21,512 bases of DNA from an uncultured Bryobacterales bacterium (GCA_946887065.1 CAMPKL010000003.1:1-21512); one strand, 5' to 3'; counted from the stretch's first letter, positions 14,711 to 21,512 are shown. Notes: generated by a model from the sequence alone, not told the origin. Numbers and translations are program-made.

Positions 14711-15322
14711 ATGGGCCAGTTCAAGAAGATCTTGCCGCTCTTCGCTTTATTGGCGACGCTCGGCTGCGGCGGCAAGATTCCGCCTACGCACTATTACGCC
14801 CTGAATCTCCCGGCGGCCCCGGCCCCGCCGGCTGAGTCGCTCCCCTATACGCTCGTCATCATGCCCTTGCGAACGAGCAGCATGCTGACTCAGGATCGCA
14901 TCGTTTACCGGCCCGAGCCGGAAGAAGTCGGCTATTACGAGTATCACCGTTGGGCACAGGATCCGCGCGAGGCGGTCACCAATGCGCTCATAGAAAAGAT
15001 CCGGGCCAGCGGCGCCTTCAGCAGCGTCGCCCGGTTCGACGGACGGACCCGCTCGGACTATGTGCTTCGCGCCCGCATCGACCGGCTCGAAGAAGTCGAC
15101 TACGAGGCCGGCGTCAAGGTCTACAGCGGCCTGTCCGCGGAACTGCTGGAGGGCGGAACCATGCGAGTCGTATGGGAAGGCTCAGCGACTTCCGAAGCGC
15201 AGGTCAGCACTTCGGACATGAATGAAGTCGTGCGCCAGCTGAGCGCTGCCACCAACCGGAGCCTCGATGAGCTCACGCAGTCTTTGGCCGCAGAGATCCG
15301 GAACGCCCCGCCGGTGCCCTAG
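14711..15322 (+). CDS. PqiC/ABC_trans_aux-family lipoprotein
   Basis: The 203-residue protein has a lipoprotein signal peptide (KKILPLFALLATLGC, lipid-modified Cys19; the -3 Thr makes the lipobox slightly atypical). Next comes the family opening THYYALNLP, then IMPLRTSSMLTQDRIVYRP, and an alpha/beta domain ending in paired helices (DMNEVVRQLSAATNRSLDEL). This is the pattern of PF03886, the auxiliary lipoprotein of MCE-type lipid transport systems (PqiABC, Mla-like). No permease, ATPase or MlaD gene is nearby, so here it is an orphan. The start is 25 bases from the divergent zinc-ribbon start. The last four bases overlap the convergent kinase gene. Confidence 0.87.
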   Translation: MGQFKKILPLFALLATLGCGGKIPPTHYYALNLPAAPAPPAESLPYTLVIMPLRTSSMLTQDRIVYRPEPEEVGYYEYHRWAQDPREAVTNALIEKIRASGAFSSVARFDGRTRSDYVLRARIDRLEEVDYEAGVKVYSGLSAELLEGGTMRVVWEGSATSEAQVSTSDMNEVVRQLSAATNRSLDELTQSLAAEIRNAPPVP

Positions 15323-16251
15323 ACCTCGTGGACCTCGACCCGGGGGCGCATCGTCTCTACCTCTTTGAGGTCTCCGAAATCCAAGCCCGGCAAACCGGCT
15401 GCGACCGTGCCCGCCGCAACGGCCCAGCGGAACGCCTCGGGGAACGATTCGCCGCGCAGCAGCGCCCAAATGCAGACCGCACCCAGCACATCGCCGGCCC
15501 CGATCGGCGATCCGGTGGCGGCAACAGGCGGCATCGCCCGCAAGCGCCCTCCTTCCCACACGGCCACGGCGCCCTGGCTGCCCAGCGACAGCAGCACCCG
15601 CTCGGCGCCCATCGCGCAGATCTCTTCCGCGCCGGCGATGGCGTCCGCCTCGCTGAACAAGCTGCGTCCCAGCAGCCGTTCCGCTTCCGGGCGATTCGGC
15701 TTGGCGAGCGATGGTCCCGCTGCCAGCGCCAGGGGCAGGGCCTCTCCCGTGGTGTCGAGCAACGTCGAGACTCCGTGCTTTTGCGCCAGAGCGATTAGGT
15801 GAGCGTAGGTGGAGCAATCCACGCCGGGAGGCAAACTTCCGGTGAGCGTCAGCCAGCTCGCCCGCGGCAACTTCTCCAACAGCTTCGACTCAATCCGGCC
15901 AAGTTCCTCTTCCGTGAGCGTTGATCCCCGCTGGTCGAGCTTCAGCGTCAAGCCCTCGGCGTCGGTGACGGCTATATTCCGCCTAGTCTGGCCGTGCACC
16001 GGTATGAGCGTCACCGGCATTTGCGACTCCGCCAGCAAGTTCGCGAAGCGGCTGCCCATTTCGCCGCCGAACGGGGCGATGGCCTCCACCGTTGCTCCGT
16101 AACGATGCAACACGTTCGCCGCGTTGATGCCCTTGCCGGCGGGTTGCGAGGACTCAGCGGTGATGTAGACGCGATCATCGTAGACGATCCTTTCCGTCGC
16201 GATCGATACGTCGACCGCCGGATTTAGAGTCAGTGTCAGAACCAATTTCAA
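15319..16251 (-). CDS. PfkB-family hexose kinase (1-phosphofructokinase/tagatose-6-phosphate kinase type)
   Basis: The 310-residue protein is a PfkB (ribokinase-fold) sugar kinase. Seen are the start TLTLNPAVDVSI (6-17), the substrate motif PAGKGINAANVLHRYG (37-52), TGSLPPGV (137-144), KPNRPEAERLLG (184-195), and the anion hole with catalytic base SPIGAGDVLGA (Asp254). NPAVD and KPNRPE place it in the FruK/LacC branch, which phosphorylates fructose-1-phosphate, fructose-6-phosphate or tagatose-6-phosphate at the next hydroxyl. No PTS or tagatose genes are near, so it may act as an alternative phosphofructokinase. Start is TTG at 16251 with a good Shine-Dalgarno, and it probably shares a transcript with the DinB gene 42 bases upstream. 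Confidence 0.9.
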   Translation of the reverse strand: MKLVLTLTLNPAVDVSIATERIVYDDRVYITAESSQPAGKGINAANVLHRYGATVEAIAPFGGEMGSRFANLLAESQMPVTLIPVHGQTRRNIAVTDAEGLTLKLDQRGSTLTEEELGRIESKLLEKLPRASWLTLTGSLPPGVDCSTYAHLIALAQKHGVSTLLDTTGEALPLALAAGPSLAKPNRPEAERLLGRSLFSEADAIAGAEEICAMGAERVLLSLGSQGAVAVWEGGRLRAMPPVAATGSPIGAGDVLGAVCIWALLRGESFPEAFRWAVAAGTVAAGLPGLDFGDLKEVETMRPRVEVHEV

Positions 16252-16258
16252 GTAGTCG

Positions 16259-16264
16259 CCCTCT
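16259..16264 (-). promoter_or_regulatory. Shine-Dalgarno (AGAGGG) for the pfkB-family kinase
   Basis: AGAGGG on the minus strand is seven bases from the TTG at 16251. It supports that rare start codon and shows that genes inside an operon here do use ribosome binding sites. Confidence 0.55.
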
Positions 16265-16293
16265 GCTGATCGCGCCGGCTAGCAGCAGGGCTT

Positions 16294-16887
16294 TCAGTTC
16301 TTCGGATATCCTGGGTCCGCCTTGATCCGCCCAATCTGCTCTGTGTGCGCCTGCAGCAGATAGGCGATGTAATAGAACCACTGCACGCCGGTCAGATCGC
16401 CGATTCGCTTGGATGGGTGGCGGGCCACGGAGTGCTCTAGGTACTTGGCCGAGTCCAACTGATAGAGAGCCTTGGTTCGCGCCTGAGGAAAGTACTCCTC
16501 GAAGTCGGCTCTCGTCAACAAACGTCCGGATGGGCGGAAGTTCTCCGGAGGTTGCTCGACGCTCAGCATGACGTCCCTAACAACTTTTGTCTGGCCCGAC
16601 AGAGTCGCCGCCATATCCGGGTCGGGCCCCGCATCCAAAGCGCGCTGCACCATCTGTTGCAGATCATTGGTCGACAGAGCGGCGTGTTCCGCCAACGCGC
16701 CTATCGTGTGCTTTTGGTTGGGCGCTTTGTAGTTCCACTGCTGCTCGCTGACCCCGGCCAACGCCTTTTGGAGCTGGTCTGAAGCCTTTACCAACAAGGC
16801 CCGTACGTCGGCCTTGGGATCGGCCTGAGCTAAAGCGAAACTTGGCGCCGAAAGCGCGCAGATGAGGATAAGACTCCAAAGCCGCAT
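16294..16887 (-). CDS. Exported DinB-like protein
   Basis: From ATG 16887 the protein has 197 residues with a signal peptide (MRLWSLILICALSAPSFALA, then QAD). The mature part is a four-helix DinB/YfiT-type fold: LLVKASDQLQKALAGVSEQQWNYK, then HTIGALAEHAALS (first metal His) and, near the end, GVQWFYYIAYLLQAHTEQIGRIK (last metal His in QAHTEQI). A DinB protein is usually a metal-dependent thiol-transferase-like or hydrolase protein; an exported copy is less usual but I recall others in Acidobacteria. The same frame stays open upstream to 17241, but that part is antisense to the PP2C gene, is Arg/Pro-rich and precedes the signal peptide, so I excluded it. TATCCT lies seven bases before this ATG. 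Confidence 0.86.
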   Translation of the reverse strand: MRLWSLILICALSAPSFALAQADPKADVRALLVKASDQLQKALAGVSEQQWNYKAPNQKHTIGALAEHAALSTNDLQQMVQRALDAGPDPDMAATLSGQTKVVRDVMLSVEQPPENFRPSGRLLTRADFEEYFPQARTKALYQLDSAKYLEHSVARHPSKRIGDLTGVQWFYYIAYLLQAHTEQIGRIKADPGYPKN

Positions 16888-16894
16888 GAATCCC

Positions 16895-16900
16895 AGGATA
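16895..16900 (-). promoter_or_regulatory. Candidate -10 element (TATCCT) for the DinB-like gene
   Basis: TATCCT on the minus strand is seven bases before the ATG at 16887. It supports that ATG and a leaderless transcript. A TTGACA lies 34 bases further upstream, too far for a -35. Confidence 0.42.
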
Positions 16901-16982
16901 CCAGCCGAAACCGGCATCCGAGGCGGCCGCACTGTGTCAAGATATCGAGGAGCCCGCAGCAACGCGCCGTTCCCACCGATTG

Positions 16983-17705
16983 ATGATCCACTCCTTCGGC
17001 ATTTCCCACGTCGGGCGCGTTCGCAAGAACAACGAAGACCGTCACTTGGAAGTTCCGGAATTGGGACTCTACCTCGTGGCGGACGGCATGGGCGGCGCTC
17101 TTGCCGGCGAACGGGCTTCACAGCTAGCCGCGGAGGCGATCGAGTCGGAGATCCGCACAATCGGTCCTGATGCGGGTCCGGACGACTTGGAGCGGGCCAT
17201 GCATGCCGCGAATAGGATTGTGCGAGACGAAGCCCGGTCACAGTCCCAATACGCGGGTATGGGCACCACGATCGTCGCGCTGCTTCTTAAACCGGGGAAA
17301 GCCTATGCCGCAAACGTAGGCGATAGCCGACTCTACAGGATGCGCGGCGGCTCGCTGGAGTGCATCACCAGCGATCACAGTTGGGTGAACGAGGTGGGCC
17401 GCAACATCGGCCTCAGCGACGATGAACTCAAGACGCACGCCTACCGCAACATGCTCACTCGCGCGATCGGGGCCGACGACACCGTGGAAGGCGAGTTGCT
17501 GGAAGTCGGCTTCGCTCCAGGCGACATGCTGCTGCTGAGCACCGATGGACTCCACGGCGTCATCGACGACTCCCGGATCGCCGCTATCTTAGCGTCCTCC
17601 GCGCCGCTGCCTGATCTGGGCCAGGCTCTGGTCGACTCAGTCCTGGAATCCGGCGCGCCGGACAACGTCACCGCCGTCTTGATCTCGGCCGCGCCGAATA
17701 GCTAA
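16983..17705 (+). CDS. PP2C-family serine/threonine protein phosphatase
   Basis: The 240-residue protein is a single-domain bacterial PP2C (PrpC/Stp type) that removes phosphate from Ser/Thr, usually opposing Hanks-type kinases. Metal-binding motifs are intact: SHVGRVRKNNEDR (Asp19), VADGMGG (Asp34), VGDSRLYRMR (110s), ITSDHSWVNE (Asp131), LLSTDGLHGV (Asp188) and GAPDNVTAVL (Asp227). No membrane segment, FHA domain or kinase is present, so it is cytoplasmic and its kinase partner is elsewhere. ATG 16983 is preferred over the adjacent in-frame TTG at 16980. It is divergent from the DinB gene and lies 51 bases ahead of the HDOD gene, with which it may be co-transcribed. Confidence 0.94.
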   Translation: MIHSFGISHVGRVRKNNEDRHLEVPELGLYLVADGMGGALAGERASQLAAEAIESEIRTIGPDAGPDDLERAMHAANRIVRDEARSQSQYAGMGTTIVALLLKPGKAYAANVGDSRLYRMRGGSLECITSDHSWVNEVGRNIGLSDDELKTHAYRNMLTRAIGADDTVEGELLEVGFAPGDMLLLSTDGLHGVIDDSRIAAILASSAPLPDLGQALVDSVLESGAPDNVTAVLISAAPNS

Positions 17706-17756
17706 GAATCGTTCGATTCCCGCCGCTCTGGGCCGATAAGGCTGCAGAGATTCATT

Positions 17757-18707
17757 GTGGCGGCAATCTACAGCTACCAACCGATCAGCCCGGACCCGAA
17801 ACAATCGACGGAGCCGCTGACGGCCAGACCCGAGGGGTCTCCGCCGCAGGATAGCCGCCTACGTTTGCTTTCGACCGTCAACGCCATGCCGCCGTTGCCC
17901 GCCGTGCTCAGCCAGCTGCTCGGCATGCTCAAAGACGATAGCTGCTCTTCAACCGAGATTGCCGCCATGATCGAGCGCGATAGCGTGCTCAGCGGCTCCG
18001 TCCTGCGCTGCGTGAACTCCGCGTACTACGGCGTTTCCAGCCGCGTCTCCTCCATCCGGCACGCGGTCACACTGCTTGGCTTCGCCACGGTCCGCAACCT
18101 GGGTCTGGCATTCTCGATGCGGCGCATGATGCAGACCTCCCAACCCGCCGGCAAGACCTACGCAACCTACTCACGTCACGCCCTGGCCTGCGCGCTGATG
18201 ACTCAGTTCCTGGCCCACCTGACTCGATCGCCGGAAGTGGAAGCAGCCTTTGCCGCGGGCCTGTTCCATGACATCGGGAAGTTGCTCATTTTCACCACGA
18301 CGCCCGAACTCGTACCAAAGATCATGCACGAATGGGAAGGCGGCGCCTCCTACTCGGAAGCCGAGAGCCGCGTGCTGGGCGTGACCCACGCCGAACTCTC
18401 CGCCGCCGTGGTGAACTGCTGGAAGCTCCCTGAAGAAATCGAGTTGGCTGTGCGCTGCCACCACGACCCCGCCGCGGCGACCGACGGGTCTGGGGATGCG
18501 GCCGGGCCGCACCCGAGCCTCGCCTGGCTCGTTCATGCCGCCAACGCGGCGGTGAAACACGCGGGTTTTGAAGCGATCTCTTCCCCGCAACGGCCCCCCG
18601 ACGACCCGCTTGACCTTTTCGAGAAACTTTCGCTTGGCGATCAGCTTCCTGAGATCCTTGAGCAGTTCCAGGCCCAATTCCAGGACGTTCAAGCAGCTTT
18701 CGGCTAG
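17757..18707 (+). CDS. HDOD domain protein
   Basis: The 316-residue protein has an HDOD domain at about 38-240, framed by a Pro/Ser-rich N-terminus. Typical parts are LPPLPAVL-like MPPLPAVLSQLL (44-55), IERDSVLSGSVLRCVNSAYYG (72-92), RHAVTLLGFATVRNLGLAFSM (101-121) and FHDIGKLLIF (170-179). The HD pair His171-Asp172 and other candidate metal ligands (His141, His211, His235) are kept, whereas many HDOD proteins have lost them, so catalysis is possible. HDOD proteins act in signalling and stress responses, with poorly known outputs. Start is GTG. Following the PP2C gene suggests a shared regulatory unit. Confidence 0.9.
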   Translation: MAAIYSYQPISPDPKQSTEPLTARPEGSPPQDSRLRLLSTVNAMPPLPAVLSQLLGMLKDDSCSSTEIAAMIERDSVLSGSVLRCVNSAYYGVSSRVSSIRHAVTLLGFATVRNLGLAFSMRRMMQTSQPAGKTYATYSRHALACALMTQFLAHLTRSPEVEAAFAAGLFHDIGKLLIFTTTPELVPKIMHEWEGGASYSEAESRVLGVTHAELSAAVVNCWKLPEEIELAVRCHHDPAAATDGSGDAAGPHPSLAWLVHAANAAVKHAGFEAISSPQRPPDDPLDLFEKLSLGDQLPEILEQFQAQFQDVQAAFG

Positions 18708-18709
18708 TC

Positions 18710-18736
18710 ACTTACGACGGGTCTAGGCTCGTAAGT
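18710..18736. repeat. Perfect 8-bp inverted repeat (ACTTACGA / TCGTAAGT), 11-base loop
   Basis: The arms at 18710-18717 and 18729-18736 pair perfectly three bases after the HDOD stop. No T run follows in either direction, so it is a weak terminator candidate; an operator or transcript-processing hairpin is equally possible. Confidence 0.45.
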
Positions 18737-18742
18737 CATTGA

Positions 18743-18758
18743 TAGGACTATAGTACTA
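18743..18758. repeat. 16-base near-palindrome TAGGACTATAGTACTA
   Basis: Seven of eight base pairs match around the centre of ACTATAGT; only 18746/18755 mismatch. It lies 60 bases before the DUF5658 start and contains TATAGT, a possible -10, so a repressor site over a promoter is conceivable. Confidence 0.35.
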
Positions 18759-18806
18759 AGCCTTGCTACTCAGTTGACCTTATGCTCTACTAGGGGCACC
18801 CAGAAA

Positions 18807-18812
18807 AGGGGG
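18807..18812 (+). promoter_or_regulatory. Shine-Dalgarno (AGGGGG) for the DUF5658 gene
   Basis: AGGGGG is five bases before the GTG at 18818 and decides that start. Confidence 0.5.
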
Positions 18813-18817
18813 CCTAG

Positions 18818-19111
18818 GTGAAGCTGCTCGTCGAATTTAGCTACTTGCAGATGCTGGACGTTCTGACGACCGTCGCGTTCCTGATGCAAGGCGTGGTGGA
18901 AGCCAATCCAATCGTGAACTGGGCCATGGATGCCGGCCCGAATCCCGTGTTTGGGCTAGTGGCGCTCAAGTTCGCCGCCTTCGGCCTCGCGCTGGTTTGC
19001 ATTACGCAGTCGCGCCACAAGCTGCTTCAGCGGGTCAACGTCTTCTTCGCCGTTTTGGTCGCGTGGAATCTGCTCGCGCTGATCATGGCCTCGCCCGTGT
19101 TCCAAGGCTAG
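18818..19111 (+). CDS. DUF5658 family small membrane protein
   Basis: The 97-residue protein has three hydrophobic segments: about 7-26, 43-61 and 72-92. The pattern LDVLTTVAFLMQGVVEANPIVNW (an early Asp-x3-T, then E-x-NP) and a central KFAAFGLALVCI helix match DUF5658, a small integral membrane family of unknown role. Two short cytoplasmic or periplasmic loops hold the charged residues (QSRHKLLQR). It has no operon partner; the stop is three bases from the convergent galU stop. The 110 bases before it carry two inverted repeats, which suggests that its expression is controlled. Confidence 0.82.
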   Translation: MKLLVEFSYLQMLDVLTTVAFLMQGVVEANPIVNWAMDAGPNPVFGLVALKFAAFGLALVCITQSRHKLLQRVNVFFAVLVAWNLLALIMASPVFQG

Positions 19112-19114
19112 GCG

Positions 19115-19999
19115 CTAGAGCTTCAGTTGCTTGAGATATTCGCGAAAGGGCCCGCCTAGGTCCCCGCGTTCGAGCGCGAACTCGACCGTCGCTTGCAAGA
19201 AGCCCAGCTTGTCGCCGGCGTCGTAGCGCTTCCCCTCAAAGCGGTAAGCGTAGACCGGCCTGCGCGTCATCAGACTGCGAATCGCATCGGTCAGTTGGTA
19301 CTCACCCCCGGCTCCAGGCTTCAGGCCGTCGATGCAGTCGAACAGTTCGTACGGGAATACGTAGCGTCCAATAATCGCGAGGTTCGAAGGCGCCTCGCCT
19401 TTCGGCGGCTTCTCGACCAGATCATTCACCCGGAATAAACGGTCCTTTGTACCGTTGAACTCGACCGGCGTCGCGTCCACGACGCCATAAGAGGAGGCTT
19501 TGTCCTCGGGTACTTCCATGACGGCAATTACCGCCGCGCCGAAATAGTCATAGATGTTCAGCAGTTGTTTGAGGGCGGGGGTTTCGGCCGAGATCACGTC
19601 GTCCGCCAAAATCACCGCAAAGGGCTCTTCGCCGACCAGCTCTTTGGTGACGCCCACGGCGTGGCCCAGGCCCAGCGGCTCGCCCTGGCGGATATACGAC
19701 ATTCGCACCAGGTCGGAGATGCGCTTCACCAAGGCCAGTTCCTCCGTCTTACCTCTGGCTTCGAGCTCGTGTTCAAGTTCGCCATTGCGATCAAAGTGGT
19801 CTTCGATTGCCGCTTTCCCTCGGCCCGTGACCACGATGATGTTGTCCACGCCGGAGGCGAGGGCCTCTTCGACGCCATACTGAATCAATGGCTTGTCGAC
19901 CAGTGGGAGGGTTTCCTTGGGCTGTGCCTTGGTTGCCGGTAAGAATCGCGTTCCCATTCCTGCCGCGGGAAAGACGGCTTTGCGGACTGTGCGTTTCAT
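19115..19999 (-). CDS. galU: UTP--glucose-1-phosphate uridylyltransferase
   Basis: GalU makes UDP-glucose from UTP and glucose-1-phosphate for envelope polysaccharides and trehalose. The 294-residue protein is full length. The nucleotide-binding signature is AVFPAAGMGTRFLPATKA (8-25) followed by QPKE, with further motifs QYGVEEALASGVDNIIVVTG, GEPLGLGHAV, VILADDVI, SYGVVDATP, LVEKPPKGEAPSNLAIIGRY and GGEYQLTDAI. These separate GalU from RfbA (glucose-1-phosphate thymidylyltransferase). Start is the ATG at 19999; TAGACG lies five bases upstream, a poor -10 match, and no Shine-Dalgarno is seen. It is divergent from the ccsA-like gene. Confidence 0.97.
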   Translation of the reverse strand: MKRTVRKAVFPAAGMGTRFLPATKAQPKETLPLVDKPLIQYGVEEALASGVDNIIVVTGRGKAAIEDHFDRNGELEHELEARGKTEELALVKRISDLVRMSYIRQGEPLGLGHAVGVTKELVGEEPFAVILADDVISAETPALKQLLNIYDYFGAAVIAVMEVPEDKASSYGVVDATPVEFNGTKDRLFRVNDLVEKPPKGEAPSNLAIIGRYVFPYELFDCIDGLKPGAGGEYQLTDAIRSLMTRRPVYAYRFEGKRYDAGDKLGFLQATVEFALERGDLGGPFREYLKQLKL

Positions 20000-20082
20000 C
20001 GCTACGTCTAGTGTGGGGGTGCGGCATGGCGGCGCGCAAATAAGCGCAAGCCCACAAAGGCAATCCGGCTAGGCCGCGCCGA

Positions 20083-20088
20083 TATAAT
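20083..20088 (+). promoter_or_regulatory. Consensus -10 element (TATAAT) for a leaderless ccsA/hemX-hemA transcript
   Basis: A perfect TATAAT ends nine bases before the GTG at 20098, so the first transcribed base should fall within about three bases of the start codon. No clear -35 is found 16-18 bases upstream. Confidence 0.55.
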
Positions 20089-20097
20089 GCAAGCACA

Positions 20098-20919
20098 GTG
20101 GCCGAATTAAGCGTCTATTGGCTGCGCATCGCGCTGCTGTTGTATTCCATTGGCCTTTGGCATTCGCTGAGGACCGTGATCGAACAGCGTCAGCAGCGAT
20201 TTCTGGCCGCCCTCACCGCTATTTCGCTGGGCGCCGTTTTTCACTTGGTCGGGTTGGTTTCAGACGGCATCGCCCTGGGCGGAATCCCTGCCCGGACGCC
20301 CTATCAGATGGCCTCACTGATCGCCTTTCTGATCACGGTGGTATTCCTCAGCGTCTACTCGCGCTACCGCTACGAGAGCCTGGCAGTATTTGTGTTTCCC
20401 TTGGTCTTTTTGCTCACACTGGTCGCGGCCCTCGGCTCGCCTCTAAATCCCTGGATCGCGACGTCAGCCGTCGGCGAAGGTTGGACCGCGGTACACGTCG
20501 GCCTTTTCCTGCTCGGCTACGCCGCCCTTTTTGTCACTTTTGTTGCCGGCATCATGTACCTGATTCAAGAACGTGAGCTGAAGTCTAAACACCCCAGAGC
20601 CTTCTACTACCGCTTGCCGCCGCTCACCAAGCTCGACCAGGTGAGCTACCACACCCTGGCGTTCGGCTTCGTCTCCGTTACGCTCGGCGTTGTTGTCGCC
20701 AGCATCTCCGCCGCGGCCCATTGGGGAGCGAGTTGGATCGTCGATCCCACCATTGCACTCGCTTTTGTCACCTGGGCGATTTATTTGGCGATGGTCTTCA
20801 GCCGGATCACCATCGGCTGGCGCGGCCGCAAGAGCGCCTACTTCTCGATTGCGGGGTTCTGCTTCGCCGCGATGTCCGCGATTGCCAGCAGCGGCGTCCA
20901 CTCCCTGTTAAACCGATGA
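20098..20919 (+). CDS. CcsA/HemX-like cytochrome c assembly membrane protein
   Basis: The 273-residue protein has about eight transmembrane segments and belongs to the CcsA/CcmC/HemX family (PF01578). The typical core is present: a conserved His in WTAVHVGLFLLGY (His133), LDQVSYHTLAFGF, a WGASWIVDP stretch (209-217, the usual WG-x2-W-x-WDP site), TWAIYLAMVFSRITIGWRGRK, and a final His in SSGVHSLL (His267). CcsA proteins handle haem for cytochrome c maturation; HemX, a relative next to hemA in Bacillus, affects glutamyl-tRNA reductase levels. Overlap with hemA (ATGA at 20916-20919) favours the HemX-type context. CcsB/ResB is not adjacent. Start is GTG with no Shine-Dalgarno. Confidence 0.9.
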   Translation: MAELSVYWLRIALLLYSIGLWHSLRTVIEQRQQRFLAALTAISLGAVFHLVGLVSDGIALGGIPARTPYQMASLIAFLITVVFLSVYSRYRYESLAVFVFPLVFLLTLVAALGSPLNPWIATSAVGEGWTAVHVGLFLLGYAALFVTFVAGIMYLIQERELKSKHPRAFYYRLPPLTKLDQVSYHTLAFGFVSVTLGVVVASISAAAHWGASWIVDPTIALAFVTWAIYLAMVFSRITIGWRGRKSAYFSIAGFCFAAMSAIASSGVHSLLNR

Positions 20920-21512
20920 GCGTACTTGTCCTCGGTCTGAGCCACAAATCGGCGCCGCTTGAAGTGCGCGAGCGCTTTGCGTTGGCCAATGAGGAGGCAG
21001 ACGCGGCCGTTAGCGACTTGGCGCGCTTGCCGGGTATTGAGGAAGCGTGCATTCTCTCGACCTGCAACCGCGTCGAGTTCCTGGTGCGTACGGAGCTGGA
21101 GGCTAGTCCCGAAGCGCGCATTCTCGACTTTCTCGGACACCGCAGCCTGCCGATCGAAGACGCTCAGCCGTTCTTCTACCGCTACGCGGACCGGGAAGCG
21201 GTGCAGCATCTTTTCCGGGTTGCCGCCAGCCTCGATTCGATGGTGGTCGGCGAACCGCAGATCCTTGGCCAAGTCAAAGAGGCCTATCAGCGAGCCAAGA
21301 GGGCGGGCTCGATTCATGGTCCTCTCGACCTGTTGCTGACGTCGTCGTTCCGCATCGCCAAGCGGATCCGCCAGGAGACCGGCATCGGTCAAATGGCCGT
21401 CTCGATTTCGTACGTCGCGGTGGAACTGGCCAAGAAAATATTCGGCGACCTGGACGGGCTCTCGATTTTGATCATCGGCGCCGGGAAGATGTCCGAGGCG
21501 ACGGCACGGCAC
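20916..21512 (+). CDS. hemA: Glutamyl-tRNA reductase, C-terminus cut by window edge
   Basis: HemA reduces glutamyl-tRNA to glutamate-1-semialdehyde, the first step of haem synthesis by the C5 route. The first 199 residues are present and open to the right edge. Seen are MSVLVLGLSHKSAPLEVRE (1-19), the catalytic Cys in ILSTCNRVE (Cys50), the FRVAASLDSMVVGEPQILGQ block, RIRQETGIGQMAVSISYVAVELAK, and the start of the NADPH-binding fold, LIIGAGKMSE. The NADPH domain and the dimerisation domain lie mostly beyond the edge. The ATG overlaps the TGA of the ccsA-like gene by four bases, so translation is probably coupled. Confidence 0.97.
   Translation, partial: MSVLVLGLSHKSAPLEVRERFALANEEADAAVSDLARLPGIEEACILSTCNRVEFLVRTELEASPEARILDFLGHRSLPIEDAQPFFYRYADREAVQHLFRVAASLDSMVVGEPQILGQVKEAYQRAKRAGSIHGPLDLLLTSSFRIAKRIRQETGIGQMAVSISYVAVELAKKIFGDLDGLSILIIGAGKMSEATARH

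Noticed and set aside
14686..14775. Longer starts for the zinc-ribbon gene
   Set aside because: The added residues overlap the divergent lipoprotein start and do not resemble the family; MSDVVFNC is the natural start.
16888..17241. N-terminal extension of the DinB-like ORF
   Set aside because: It runs antisense through the PP2C gene, and a clean signal peptide with a -10-like element begins at 16887.

Overview
The window reads as ordinary chromosomal DNA of a GC-rich (about 60%) Gram-negative-type bacterium, most likely an acidobacterium of the Solibacter/Bryobacter kind. The basis is the mix of housekeeping genes, frequent GTG and TTG starts, a DUF5658 membrane protein, and a secreted protein with short helical repeats of a kind I associate with Acidobacteria. 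This placement is inference; there is no rRNA in the window. I see no tRNA, rRNA, CRISPR array, insertion sequence, integrase or phage gene.

Layout. 1-4010, minus strand: cysQ-like phosphatase, then purS-glmS-membrane-anchored alkaline-phosphatase-superfamily enzyme (cut by the left edge). 4063-5719: a secreted protein convergent with a PLDc_N/TPR membrane protein. 5807-7387: nadB, divergent from a DUF1015 gene (7469-8767). 8730-10048: LysR regulator coupled to a small tail-anchored protein. 10049-10391: a 343-base gap without a convincing gene. 10392-10961: DUF488. 11136-13512: trpS facing xseA. 13573-14685: J-domain/pentapeptide-repeat protein behind a cysteine-rich zinc-ribbon protein. 14711-16887: PqiC-like lipoprotein facing a DinB-pfkB pair. 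16983-18707: PP2C phosphatase and HDOD protein. 18818-19999: DUF5658 facing galU. 20098-21512: ccsA/hemX-like gene overlapping hemA (cut by the right edge).

Functionally the region covers hexosamine and UDP-glucose precursor supply (glmS, galU), NAD and haem/cytochrome synthesis (nadB, ccsA-hemA), purine synthesis (purS), sugar phosphorylation (pfkB), tRNA charging (trpS), DNA repair (xseA) and Ser/Thr-phosphatase/HDOD signalling. Most transcription units hold one to three genes, and convergent genes touch or overlap at their 3' ends.

The most interesting signal is not a gene. At least eight genes that head a transcription unit have a -10-like hexamer (TANNNT or NATAAT) 6-9 bases before the start codon and no Shine-Dalgarno sequence, whereas several genes with a leader or inside an operon do have one. 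This is the signature of leaderless mRNAs. No clearly new defence or mobile system is visible.
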